Assembly: GCA_964473255.1 (NCBI GenBank)
Contig: CAYYOT010000002.1
Coordinates: forward strand, 95,175 to 159,174
DNA: 64,000 nucleotides
Origin: Kuafuiihalomonas sp964473255
GTDB taxonomy: Bacteria; Myxococcota; Kuafuiibacteriia; Kuafuiibacteriales; Kuafuiibacteriaceae
Reading direction: 5' to 3'
Both the position numbers and the translations under genes were made by a program. Within the stretch, counting starts at the first letter, position 1. Every line of letters begins with the position of its first letter. Positions 48,663 through 56,660 of the stretch are shown here, piece by piece. The notes beneath the pieces were generated by a model. That model did no database searches, was not told the origin of the DNA, and was given only the letters and a program-made list of their open reading frames with translations.

Positions 48663-51600
48663 ATGAGACGGGAGATGGAGAGAGTCACCGCGATCGCCTT
48701 GGCGGCGGTCCTCTCGCCCGGAGCGGCGAGGGCCGCGAGCTTCGAAGAAGACCAGCAGCTGATCGGTGCCGGGCAGGACCACCAGTTTGGCAGCGCCGTC
48801 GATACCGACGGCACGACGCTGGTCGTTGGAGCACCTGGGTTCCCCGGAGCGGCGGGAAACGGCAGCGGCGCCGTCTTCATCTACATCCGTTCGGCCTCGG
48901 GCTGGACGCAGCAGCAGCAGATCGAAGCCAGCGACGCGGCCGCGTTCGATGGATTCGGGACCAGCGTAGCCGTCGACGGCGATCGTCTCATCGTGGGCTC
49001 GCCGTTCGACGACACGTTGGCTGGGGTCGATGCCGGCTCGGCCTATGTTTTCGAGCGGACGGGATCCACATGGACGCAGGAGCAGAAGCTCGAAGACATC
49101 ACGCCGAATGCCGGCAACGAGTTTGGGACGGCGGTGGACATCAGCGGGACGACGGCCGCAGTTGGCGCCCCGGGCGATCGGAGCGGCACCTTCGATTCGG
49201 GTACCGTGTCCGTGTTCACGCGCTCCGGCACGACATGGAGCCTCCAAGCGACGCTGGTCGCGACCGACAACGCAACCGGTGATGCGTTCGGCTCGGCCGT
49301 CGTGCTCGAGGGGGACACCGCGTTGGTCGGGGCGCCGGACAAAGCCGGCGGCCCCTTCGTGCTCGGTGCCGGTGCCGCCTACGTCTTCACCAGGAGCGCT
49401 TCGCTTTGGTCGCAGGACCAAAAGCTCCTTCCCGGAAACGTCGGCACCGATTCTCACTTCGGGATCAGCATCGACCTGAGCGGCGACCAGCTCATCGTCG
49501 GTGCCGACATGGACGACAACAACGTCGGCCAAAACGTGGGGGGCGCCTTCGTCTACGAGGGTGGTGGAGCAACGCCTTGGGTGCTCGACGTCGAACTGAC
49601 GCCCGGAGACGGGGCCAACGGCGATGGCTTTGGGGCGGACGTCGCCATCCGCGACGACGTTGCGGTGGTCGGCTCGGTCAACGACATCACCGTCCGGGGC
49701 TCCGAAACCGGCTCGACCTACGTTTTCGAGCGCCGGCAAAGCAGCTGGCGACAGGCGCAGAAGATTTTGGCCACGGACGGCGGAGGGAGCGATCAGTTCG
49801 GGTATCGCATCGCCCTGGAGGGCAACGACCTCTTCGTCGGTGCGTTCCGATTCGATTTCGTCACCGAGTTCGATGCCGGGGCCGTGTACTTCCTGGCGGC
49901 CGCTCAGGCTCCCACTAGCTTCGCGCTATCGACCGGTGTGTCGGGTGGCGAGCAACCGGGTCCCGCTCCGGGCTTTGCTGATTTTACGTCGGTCGGCCGT
50001 GCCGGCGCGACGTCGGTCTACATCGGCGGTCTCGGACTCGGGCGCAGTGGTGTCTATAGCTACGACGGTACCCGAACGACCCGGATCGTCGACGCGAACA
50101 CCGACGTTCCCGGCAGCACCGGGACGTTCGATACGGCTTTCGTCGAGGTGGGCGCCGAGGGGACCGACATCGCGTTCTCTTCGGACCTGGGCGTCTACGT
50201 GAAGCGCGGTGGATCCGCGCTCGAGGTCATCGCCAATGCCGATACGAATGTCCCGGGCGCGGCCGTGGCGGGCACGACCTTCGCGTCCTACGAAGACATT
50301 GCCGTCTCCGACGGTGATGTCTTCTTCATCGCGAGGGGGACGCAGGGCTTCGGCGTCTTCCGTGACCGTAGCGGCACCCTACTGGACGTCGTCGATGATC
50401 GCAGTCTTCTGCCTCGGCCGGGCGGGGGTAGCGGGTCCGTGGTCTCGTTCGACGAGATCGCGGCCGGGCAGGGCGCACTCGCCATCCGAGCGACGGCCCT
50501 TGGAGGTCCGGGGGTGTACAAGGCCTCGTCGGCGACGTCACCGGTGGTCACTTCGATCGCCGACAACCAGACGTTCATCCCGGGCGCGCTGACGCGTTTC
50601 GCCGGGTTCCAGGAGATCTACATCCGCAGCGGCCTCGTGACCTTCGTTGGTGGGACCGGCCGACTCGCCGACCAAGGCATTTATCAGGGGGACGGCGTCT
50701 TACCGCTCGAGACCGTCATCGATTCCTCGTATGCCGTCCCGTCTTCGAATCCCGTGCGAAACTTCTCGTCTTTCGAACTCATCGGAGAAGACACCGCCGG
50801 GAATGTCGCGTTCATCGGCTACTCGTCCCAAGGACTCGAAGGGGTATTCACCGCCCGTGCCAGCACGGCGGCGGCCACCACGATCTACGACGCGAGCGAC
50901 CCGCTCCCCGGACGGACGACGGGCGCCGATAGCATCCCGTTCGCAAGCATCTCCGGCACGCAGATCACGATCGTGGCCACGGGAGGGGCTGGCGCCGACA
51001 TCCCGGAGGCATTCGATTTCGACACGCTGAGTCCCATCGCGGGACTTCCACAGCCGTTGGGTCCCGTCCCTGGAGGACAGAGCTGGGTCGCCTTCGGGCC
51101 GCCGAGGATCGAAGGCGATTTCTACGCCGTTTACGGCGAGACGGCCCAGAATCAGAAGGGCGTTTTTCGCGGCCAGCGCGACATCGGCGTCCTGTCGCCC
51201 GTCATCGACAACGGTCCCGCCTTGCCGGGATTGCTTCAGTTCATTTCTTTTCCCAGCTACGACATCAACGGCAGCATGGTCGTTTTCTCGGCCGAGGACG
51301 AGAACGGAGACCTCGGTCTGTACGAAAACCTCCCGGGGGGCTTTCCGAGCATCCTGCTAACGGCTCCAGGTACACTCCCTTCGGGCGGGACGCTCGCCGA
51401 CCCAACGGTTCGCGTCGGAACCGAAGTCTTCTTCGCCGATGAGACCACCGGCATTTACGAGCGCACCGGAACGACGCAGATCCTGGTCGACGCGTCGACG
51501 CCGGACCCCGACGGGGTGGGAACGCTTGGTCCACCGTTTTCGCTGCGCGACGCCGCCGCGAACACCATCGTGTTCATCGCCGACGACTCTTCGGGAAATC

Positions 51601-52202
51601 CGACGCTGTACCGTAAAGTCGGGAGCACTCCTGCGGAACTCCTGGCCAACGATCAGACGGCCAACCCGGATGGGCTCGGGCAGCTCGACGGATTCTCGAC
51701 GACCACCGAGGCCTCCCTCTTCGACAACGAAGTGGCGTTCGTCGCCGACGACCCGACCGGTACACCCGTGGTGTATAAGTGGAGTGGAGGAACGGTCACC
51801 AGTCTGGTGCGCCCGGGCGACGCGCTTGCCGAAGGGGGAACGGTGAGTGACTTGTCCGCCACGCGCATATCACTCGACGGGGGCAAGTTGGCTTTCACCG
51901 CAGAGAACGGAAGCTCCGACAACGGCGTTTTCCTGCTGACCGGCAGCACGATCACGACGCTGGTCGATGAAACGACGCCAGGGTTCGACTTCAACTCATT
52001 TCAGGCGGTCGCCGCCGGCAGCAGCGTCATCGCGTTCGCGGCGACCAACAACTCGAACGCCAAGGACGTCTACTTCGTCGAACTGAATCCTCCCCCCTCG
52101 CCCCGCGTTCCGCTCCCCGGGGCCTGGCTGGTCCTGCTCGGGCTTCTGGCCATCGGCGCTCTCACTCGCCCCGCTTCGGTCCCCGGGAAGACTCGCGGAT
52201 AG
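48663..52202 (+). CDS. Large exported FG-GAP-repeat protein with VPLP-type sorting tail
   Basis: A 1179-aa surface protein. It has a signal peptide (AIALAAVLSPGAARAASF), then at least six FG-GAP repeats over roughly residues 25-400 (pattern FGxAVxxxGxTxxVGAP...GAxYVF), forming an integrin-alpha-like beta-propeller. The second half is made of repeated beta-rich units (VDANTDVPGSTGTFDTAFVE and later ASTPDPDGVGTL, TANPDGLGQLDGF) of a kind seen in large bacterial secreted proteins. It ends PRVPLPGAWLVLLGLLAIGA, a VPLP-type membrane/sorting tail, with only a weak basic end (RPASVPGKTRG). Start 48663 or the Met at 48675. Likely a surface adhesin or binder. Confidence 0.8.
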   Translation: MRREMERVTAIALAAVLSPGAARAASFEEDQQLIGAGQDHQFGSAVDTDGTTLVVGAPGFPGAAGNGSGAVFIYIRSASGWTQQQQIEASDAAAFDGFGTSVAVDGDRLIVGSPFDDTLAGVDAGSAYVFERTGSTWTQEQKLEDITPNAGNEFGTAVDISGTTAAVGAPGDRSGTFDSGTVSVFTRSGTTWSLQATLVATDNATGDAFGSAVVLEGDTALVGAPDKAGGPFVLGAGAAYVFTRSASLWSQDQKLLPGNVGTDSHFGISIDLSGDQLIVGADMDDNNVGQNVGGAFVYEGGGATPWVLDVELTPGDGANGDGFGADVAIRDDVAVVGSVNDITVRGSETGSTYVFERRQSSWRQAQKILATDGGGSDQFGYRIALEGNDLFVGAFRFDFVTEFDAGAVYFLAAAQAPTSFALSTGVSGGEQPGPAPGFADFTSVGRAGATSVYIGGLGLGRSGVYSYDGTRTTRIVDANTDVPGSTGTFDTAFVEVGAEGTDIAFSSDLGVYVKRGGSALEVIANADTNVPGAAVAGTTFASYEDIAVSDGDVFFIARGTQGFGVFRDRSGTLLDVVDDRSLLPRPGGGSGSVVSFDEIAAGQGALAIRATALGGPGVYKASSATSPVVTSIADNQTFIPGALTRFAGFQEIYIRSGLVTFVGGTGRLADQGIYQGDGVLPLETVIDSSYAVPSSNPVRNFSSFELIGEDTAGNVAFIGYSSQGLEGVFTARASTAAATTIYDASDPLPGRTTGADSIPFASISGTQITIVATGGAGADIPEAFDFDTLSPIAGLPQPLGPVPGGQSWVAFGPPRIEGDFYAVYGETAQNQKGVFRGQRDIGVLSPVIDNGPALPGLLQFISFPSYDINGSMVVFSAEDENGDLGLYENLPGGFPSILLTAPGTLPSGGTLADPTVRVGTEVFFADETTGIYERTGTTQILVDASTPDPDGVGTLGPPFSLRDAAANTIVFIADDSSGNPTLYRKVGSTPAELLANDQTANPDGLGQLDGFSTTTEASLFDNEVAFVADDPTGTPVVYKWSGGTVTSLVRPGDALAEGGTVSDLSATRISLDGGKLAFTAENGSSDNGVFLLTGSTITTLVDETTPGFDFNSFQAVAAGSSVIAFAATNNSNAKDVYFVELNPPPSPRVPLPGAWLVLLGLLAIGALTRPASVPGKTRG

Positions 52203-52559
52203 CGCGTCGGCGGGGTCGGACGCGGTCGCCGCGGCGTGGGTGGCGAGAGCGAACCCCGTCAGCGCTCCCTCGGCGTTCGTCGCTAGGCGCATCCGCAAGC
52301 CGCCTCGTTCGGACCGAATCAAGTAGATCGACCACTGGTTCGTCCTCTGGACGAAGCTCGTCGACAGCAGCGTGCCGCTCTCGGCCACGACGTCGTTGCA
52401 GAAGGCAGCGGTCTTCGACTTGGGAAAAGTCCTTTTCATGTTTGGTGCGAACATCTCGAAGAGCTCCGGGCAATCCGGCTCGTTCACCGCGTTTACGGCG
52501 CGCTCTGCGATCGGCAGGGATGGCGCGAGAGCGATGAGGATAAACCACTGTGGGATCAC
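51996..52559 (-). CDS. DUF3887-like small exported protein overlapping the FG-GAP gene 3' end
   Basis: A 187-aa reading frame. Its middle part, VNEPDCPELFEMFAPNMKRT, then FPKSKTAAFCNDVVAESGTL and GLRMRLATNAEGALTGFA, matches the pattern of DUF3887-type proteins (a cystatin-like fold domain), so I regard it as real. The N-terminus (VIPQWFILIALAPSLPIAERA) looks like a signal sequence. The last 65 or so codons run antisense through the 3' end of the FG-GAP gene and look non-native (Gly/Arg/Asp-rich). The native stop was perhaps lost. Start codon uncertain (GTG 52559). Confidence 0.5.
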   Translation of the reverse strand: MIPQWFILIALAPSLPIAERAVNAVNEPDCPELFEMFAPNMKRTFPKSKTAAFCNDVVAESGTLLSTSFVQRTNQWSIYLIRSERGGLRMRLATNAEGALTGFALATHAAATASDPADALSASLPGDRSGASESADGQKPEQDQPGPGERNAGRGGRIQFDEVDVLGVRVVGRRERDDAAAGGDRLK

Positions 52560-52734
52560 AGCTCCATTCAGGATCGGATCCCATCCTCGGCGCAATCCCG
52601 GGCGCGGATCGGACGGATGGTCGGCGGTGCTGTGTCGATGCAATGAAGCCGTGATGACGAGTCGTGTGGTCCCTGGGCGGGCTGGTTGTCTGAAGCGACG
52701 ATCTGTTGGACGGTCCCGGCCTCAAGGAGGAACC

Positions 52735-53223
52735 ATGTCCGAATTCATCTCGATTGTTTACGACGACAAGCACAAAGCCGAGGAGGCCCGCCTCACCCTG
52801 GTGAAGCTGCAGAAAGAATACCTGATCGATCTCGAGGATGCCGTGGTGGCGACCAAGAACGCCGACGGAAAGATCAAACTGAATCAGGCCATCAATCTGA
52901 CCGGAGCAGGAGCGCTGTCCGGCGGTTTTTGGGGCACGCTGGTCGGCATGATCTTCTTGATGCCATTCTTCGGCGCTGCGGTCGGCGCGGCGACCGGGGC
53001 GATCGGCGGAGCCCTCTCCGACATCGGCATCGACGATAACTACATGAAGGAGCTCGCCGCCGGTATGAACGAGAAGAGCTCGGCGCTCTTCGTCCTCGTA
53101 CGCAAGTCCACGCCGGACAAGGTTCTACCCGAGCTCAAGAAGTATGGTGGAACGGTGCTCAGGACTTCGCTGAACCACGAGGACGAAACGCGACTGCGCG
53201 CCGCGCTCGAAGCCTCCGACTGA
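52735..53223 (+). CDS. DUF1269 family membrane-associated protein
   Basis: A 162-aa protein behind a perfect AAGGAGG site. The N-terminal ferredoxin-like half (FISIVYDDKHKAEEARLTLV, DLEDAVVATKNADGKIKLNQ) is followed by a Gly-rich hydrophobic hairpin (GTLVGMIFLMPFFGAAVGAA) and a second alpha/beta half (SSALFVLVRKSTPDKVLPEL). This is the DUF1269 family, often stress-associated; its function is not established. The gene stands alone with an upstream region of its own. Confidence 0.88.
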   Translation: MSEFISIVYDDKHKAEEARLTLVKLQKEYLIDLEDAVVATKNADGKIKLNQAINLTGAGALSGGFWGTLVGMIFLMPFFGAAVGAATGAIGGALSDIGIDDNYMKELAAGMNEKSSALFVLVRKSTPDKVLPELKKYGGTVLRTSLNHEDETRLRAALEASD

Positions 53224-53587
53224 CCTGATGGTCCCCCCTCGTCTCGCCGCGAGCTAGGCTTCGTCTTCGATTCGACGAAGCGGTCGAGTCCCTAGAGATC
53301 CGGGCACGATTGCCGGCGGACCCTCGAATTTCCGTTTGAACCTGTCCGAGTGACGGAGTTGCCGTCGAACCGCGGCAGCTGTGTCCCACTCCCCATCAGT
53401 TTTCGACGAGGGGGGCTGCAGGCGTCGTTTCCGGCCGATGCCGCCCCTCAGTTCTCCGATGCACTCCTGCAATGAACGTTGCCGTGGACTCGATGATGCT
53501 CCTCGCTGCGCGGACGAGTTCGGTGCCGGCACGGTCCTCGCAGGCATGGCCCGCGATGAGCGAAAGCTCGGAAAGGAAAGATGAGGA
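53224..53587. other. Intergenic region without a recognisable gene
   Basis: These 364 nt separate the DUF1269 gene from the next lipoprotein. A minus-strand frame of 97 codons exists (53254-53547) but its product is Arg/Pro/Ser-rich with no family resemblance, so I do not call it. No hairpin with a T-run and no RNA structure was seen. Confidence 0.5.
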
Positions 53588-54706
53588 ATGAGACCTTTGA
53601 GTGTTGCGATTCTATTGGGGCTGGCGGCCTGCGCCGACGACGAACCCGAGCCCCGCGTTTACGAACTCGAGATGGAAGACCAGGTTCTCGACGATCCCGG
53701 CGCGATCGAGATTTCGAGGGTGGAGTCCTCCGAGGCCGGCTTCGTGGCCATCTACGGCATCGAGAGCGGGGCTCGCGGGGACCTCCTGGGAGTTCAGGTC
53801 ATTCCTGCGGGTGAGTCGGTCGACCTCCGCGTCGAGCTCGATGCCGACATCCCGCAGAACGCTGAGCTCCAGGCCGTTCTCCACCGCGACGATGGGGAGA
53901 AGGGTGTATTCGAAAACGACGACGACCCGGGCCGAGATCGACCCGTACAGGTCGATGGCCAAGAGCTGAAGGAGGATTTCGCCGTGGTGATCTCCATTGA
54001 TGTGCCAAGCCTCGAGGCGTCGGACCAGACGCCGCCGGCGGCCGACGTTCTGCGTGTGGTTCGCGTCGACTTGGCCGAGCCAGGGTTCGTGCGCGTCGTC
54101 CAGGCCCTCGGGGGCGACGCGTCGCTGCCGGAGATCGGCGTGCGGTTGCTGGAAGCGGGACGTCTGCGGGACGTCGACATCGCGATCGAGCGAGACCTGG
54201 TCGGGGGCGAGTCGCTGTTCGTAGTTCTCCATGACGACTCCAACGACAATGGGCAGCTCGACTGGACCGGCGACCCGGAGAGCGACGACCCGCCGCTCCG
54301 AGACGGTGCCGATGAAGTCGTGCAGGTCCAGCTGTCGATCACGAGCACCCGAGCGCCGTCGGAGTCGATCCTGGTTCGGAACCAAGAAGCCGCATCCAGT
54401 ACGGCGTCGGTGGAGCTGGTCTCGCTGATCGCGGCCGAAGCGGGCTTCATCGCCATCTACGACGAGGAGCTGATCCCGCCGCCGCTGGCGACGGCGACCG
54501 TCGCTGCGGGGCTCAGCGCGCTCGTCGAGATCGACGTCCCCCTCGGGAACGTCAGCGGCGACTTTCCATTGAAAGCGGTCCTGCATCGCGACTCGGACGA
54601 GGACGGCATCTTCGACTACGACGGCGGTGAAGTCGATCCACCTGCTCGGGGCCAGGATGACGCCATCATCGAAGCCGACTTCATCGTGAGACGACTCGAG
54701 CAGTAG
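53588..54706 (+). CDS. Lipoprotein with three DUF7282-like domains
   Basis: A 372-aa lipoprotein: signal and lipobox LLGLAAC, then three copies of a beta domain of about 110 aa. Each copy has the pattern GFVAIYxxExG..., a central LxVxVELD-like strand and a late LxAVLHRDDGEKGVFEND-type Asp-rich strand (second copy LFVVLHDDSNDNGQLDW, third LKAVLHRDSDEDGIFDYDGG). The Asp-rich turns probably bind calcium. The pattern resembles DUF7282 domains. The substrate or partner is unknown. Confidence 0.7.
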   Translation: MRPLSVAILLGLAACADDEPEPRVYELEMEDQVLDDPGAIEISRVESSEAGFVAIYGIESGARGDLLGVQVIPAGESVDLRVELDADIPQNAELQAVLHRDDGEKGVFENDDDPGRDRPVQVDGQELKEDFAVVISIDVPSLEASDQTPPAADVLRVVRVDLAEPGFVRVVQALGGDASLPEIGVRLLEAGRLRDVDIAIERDLVGGESLFVVLHDDSNDNGQLDWTGDPESDDPPLRDGADEVVQVQLSITSTRAPSESILVRNQEAASSTASVELVSLIAAEAGFIAIYDEELIPPPLATATVAAGLSALVEIDVPLGNVSGDFPLKAVLHRDSDEDGIFDYDGGEVDPPARGQDDAIIEADFIVRRLEQ

Positions 54707-54919
54707 GGCGGCCGCGCCCGGCCCCATGGTCATGCGCACGCTTCTGGAGCAGGTCCGCCCGGCTTCGGCGAGGGTCTCGGATGTCAAGGGGGCGCAGATT
54801 CCGAGTGCTCGCAGCGTCGACGACTCACTGCGCCACGACGACTCATCGGGAAGCTGATTCGAGGGCGCAGGTCCCTCGCATACAGAGGTCCGGTCAGGTT
54901 AAGACGGAGGGCCTGCCGG

Positions 54920-56614
54920 ATGGGAACGCCTGACCCACTGCTGTCGCTCGCGGTGATTTTGGTCGCCGGCATGCTCTGCGGCCAGCTCGCGCGACGAGTC
55001 GGATTGCCGAGCGTGACCGGGCAAATCTTGGCCGGCATCGCGCTGGGGCCGGCCGTGCTCGGCGTCTTTCACCATGGAGAGCTGGCGGAGCTTCAGCCGC
55101 TGACCCACTTCGCGTTGGGACTCATCGCCGTGACGGTCGGGAGTCACCTCCAGCTCGACCGTTTGCTGGTAGCTCGGCGGCGGCTGCTGCTCCTCGTGGT
55201 ATTCGAAGCGACGGTCACGCCACTGATCGTCGGGACTGCGATCTACGCACTCGCCGGCGAATCGTGGGTCGTGGCCGCCATCTTGGCCGCCATCGCGGTA
55301 TCGACGGCCCCGGCGACGGTGGTGGCCATCGTTCGGGAAACCCAAGCGACCGGCGTCTTCGTTCGAACGCTTCTGGCCGCGGTGGCGCTCAACAACATCG
55401 CCTGCATCTGCTTGTTCGAGATCGCGCATTCGGCCGGTAGGTCCGGGTTGCTCGGTGAAACCGCCTCTTGGCGCGACCTCGTATCGAGTCCTCTCTTCAC
55501 CGTGCTGGGTAGCGCGGCTCTCGGCGTTGGGGTTGGTCTGATGCTGATCGTGGCCACGCACCGGGTCGTCCGGTCCGACCATCTCACCACGGCGTCGATG
55601 GTCGCCATCCTGTTGACGCTGGGTCTGGGAACGTTCCTGGACCTCTCTTCCCTGCTGGCCTGTCTTTCGCTCGGACTCATCTTGGCCAACGTCACGCCGG
55701 ACAAGGAAGAGATCGGCGACCGAGTTTTTCGAAATTTCGAGGGCGCGATCCTCGCCGTCTTCTTCACGCTGGCTGGCGCGGAGCTGGATTTTTCATACTT
55801 GGCGCTCGCCGGCCTCCTGGCGGCCGCCCTCGTCGTCGCGCGCGTGGTGGGTAAGCTCGCCAGTGCGCGCCTGGCCATGCGGTTCGCCGGCGCTCCGGAG
55901 ACGGTGGCGAAGAACCTGGGATGGGCATTGGTGCCGCAGGCGGGACTCGCGATCGGTCTGCTGCTTTCGATTCAGGATGACCCGGCCTTCGAACCCTTGC
56001 GGTCCTTGCTCCTGGCCGTCGGACTCACGTCGGTCCTCGCCAACGAGTTGATCGGGCCCATAACCACCCGCATCGCCATCCAGCGCTCGGGAGAGGCCGG
56101 CAAGGATCGTGAGCGTCTGATCGACTTCCTCCAGGAGGAGAACATCACCACCGCGCTCTCGGCACAAACACGGGAAGCGGCGACCGAAGAGCTAACTCAG
56201 CTGTTGTGGAAGACGCACCGACTCAATCCTCAGCACCGCGACCGGTTTCTCCGCTCGGTTCAGGAGCGGGAGAAGGACATGTCTTCCTATCTCGGCGAGG
56301 GCCTCGCGATTCCCCATGGCGAGCTCGAACAGGGCGATGCGATCGTGGGCGTCATGGGCATCAGCCAAAGCGGGATTCCCTCAGAGCAATCCCGAGAGCT
56401 GGTCCATTGCATCGTGCTGCTGGCGACCCCGGCCAGCCGGCGCGACCGGCATCTCGAAGTGCTCGCCGCATTCGCCCGCGCGATCGGCGGAGACCGCAAC
56501 ATCCGTCAGCAGCTGTACGAGGCAAAGACCCCGGCGCACGCCTATCAGTTGCTCCACGCCGAGGAGTCCGAGGACTTCAATTACTTCATGGACGACATCG
56601 TCGGAGCTACGTGA
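54920..56614 (+). CDS. CPA2-type cation:proton antiporter fused to a PTS EIIA-like domain
   Basis: A 564-aa membrane protein. Residues 1-385 are a CPA2/KefB-type exchanger with about 12 helices (VGLPSVTGQILAGIALGPAV, FFTLAGAELDFSYLALAG). From about residue 395 there is a cytoplasmic domain of the PTS EIIA type 2 / EIIA-Ntr fold: YLGEGLAIPHGELEQGDAIV, where the His of IPHG is the phosphorylation site. No other PTS protein is encoded in the window, so the domain may sense phosphorelay state or act as a regulatory module. The start ATG lies 11 nt after GGAGG. The gene stands alone. Confidence 0.88.
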   Translation: MGTPDPLLSLAVILVAGMLCGQLARRVGLPSVTGQILAGIALGPAVLGVFHHGELAELQPLTHFALGLIAVTVGSHLQLDRLLVARRRLLLLVVFEATVTPLIVGTAIYALAGESWVVAAILAAIAVSTAPATVVAIVRETQATGVFVRTLLAAVALNNIACICLFEIAHSAGRSGLLGETASWRDLVSSPLFTVLGSAALGVGVGLMLIVATHRVVRSDHLTTASMVAILLTLGLGTFLDLSSLLACLSLGLILANVTPDKEEIGDRVFRNFEGAILAVFFTLAGAELDFSYLALAGLLAAALVVARVVGKLASARLAMRFAGAPETVAKNLGWALVPQAGLAIGLLLSIQDDPAFEPLRSLLLAVGLTSVLANELIGPITTRIAIQRSGEAGKDRERLIDFLQEENITTALSAQTREAATEELTQLLWKTHRLNPQHRDRFLRSVQEREKDMSSYLGEGLAIPHGELEQGDAIVGVMGISQSGIPSEQSRELVHCIVLLATPASRRDRHLEVLAAFARAIGGDRNIRQQLYEAKTPAHAYQLLHAEESEDFNYFMDDIVGAT

Positions 56615-56660
56615 CGTCGGGCACTTCCCGAGTGGTCCGTCCCGGGTGCAGGATGGAGGT

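Noticed and set aside
53254..53547. 97-codon minus-strand frame in the 53.2-53.6 kb gap
   Set aside because: Arg/Pro/Ser-rich product without ribosome site, hydrophobic pattern or known motif.
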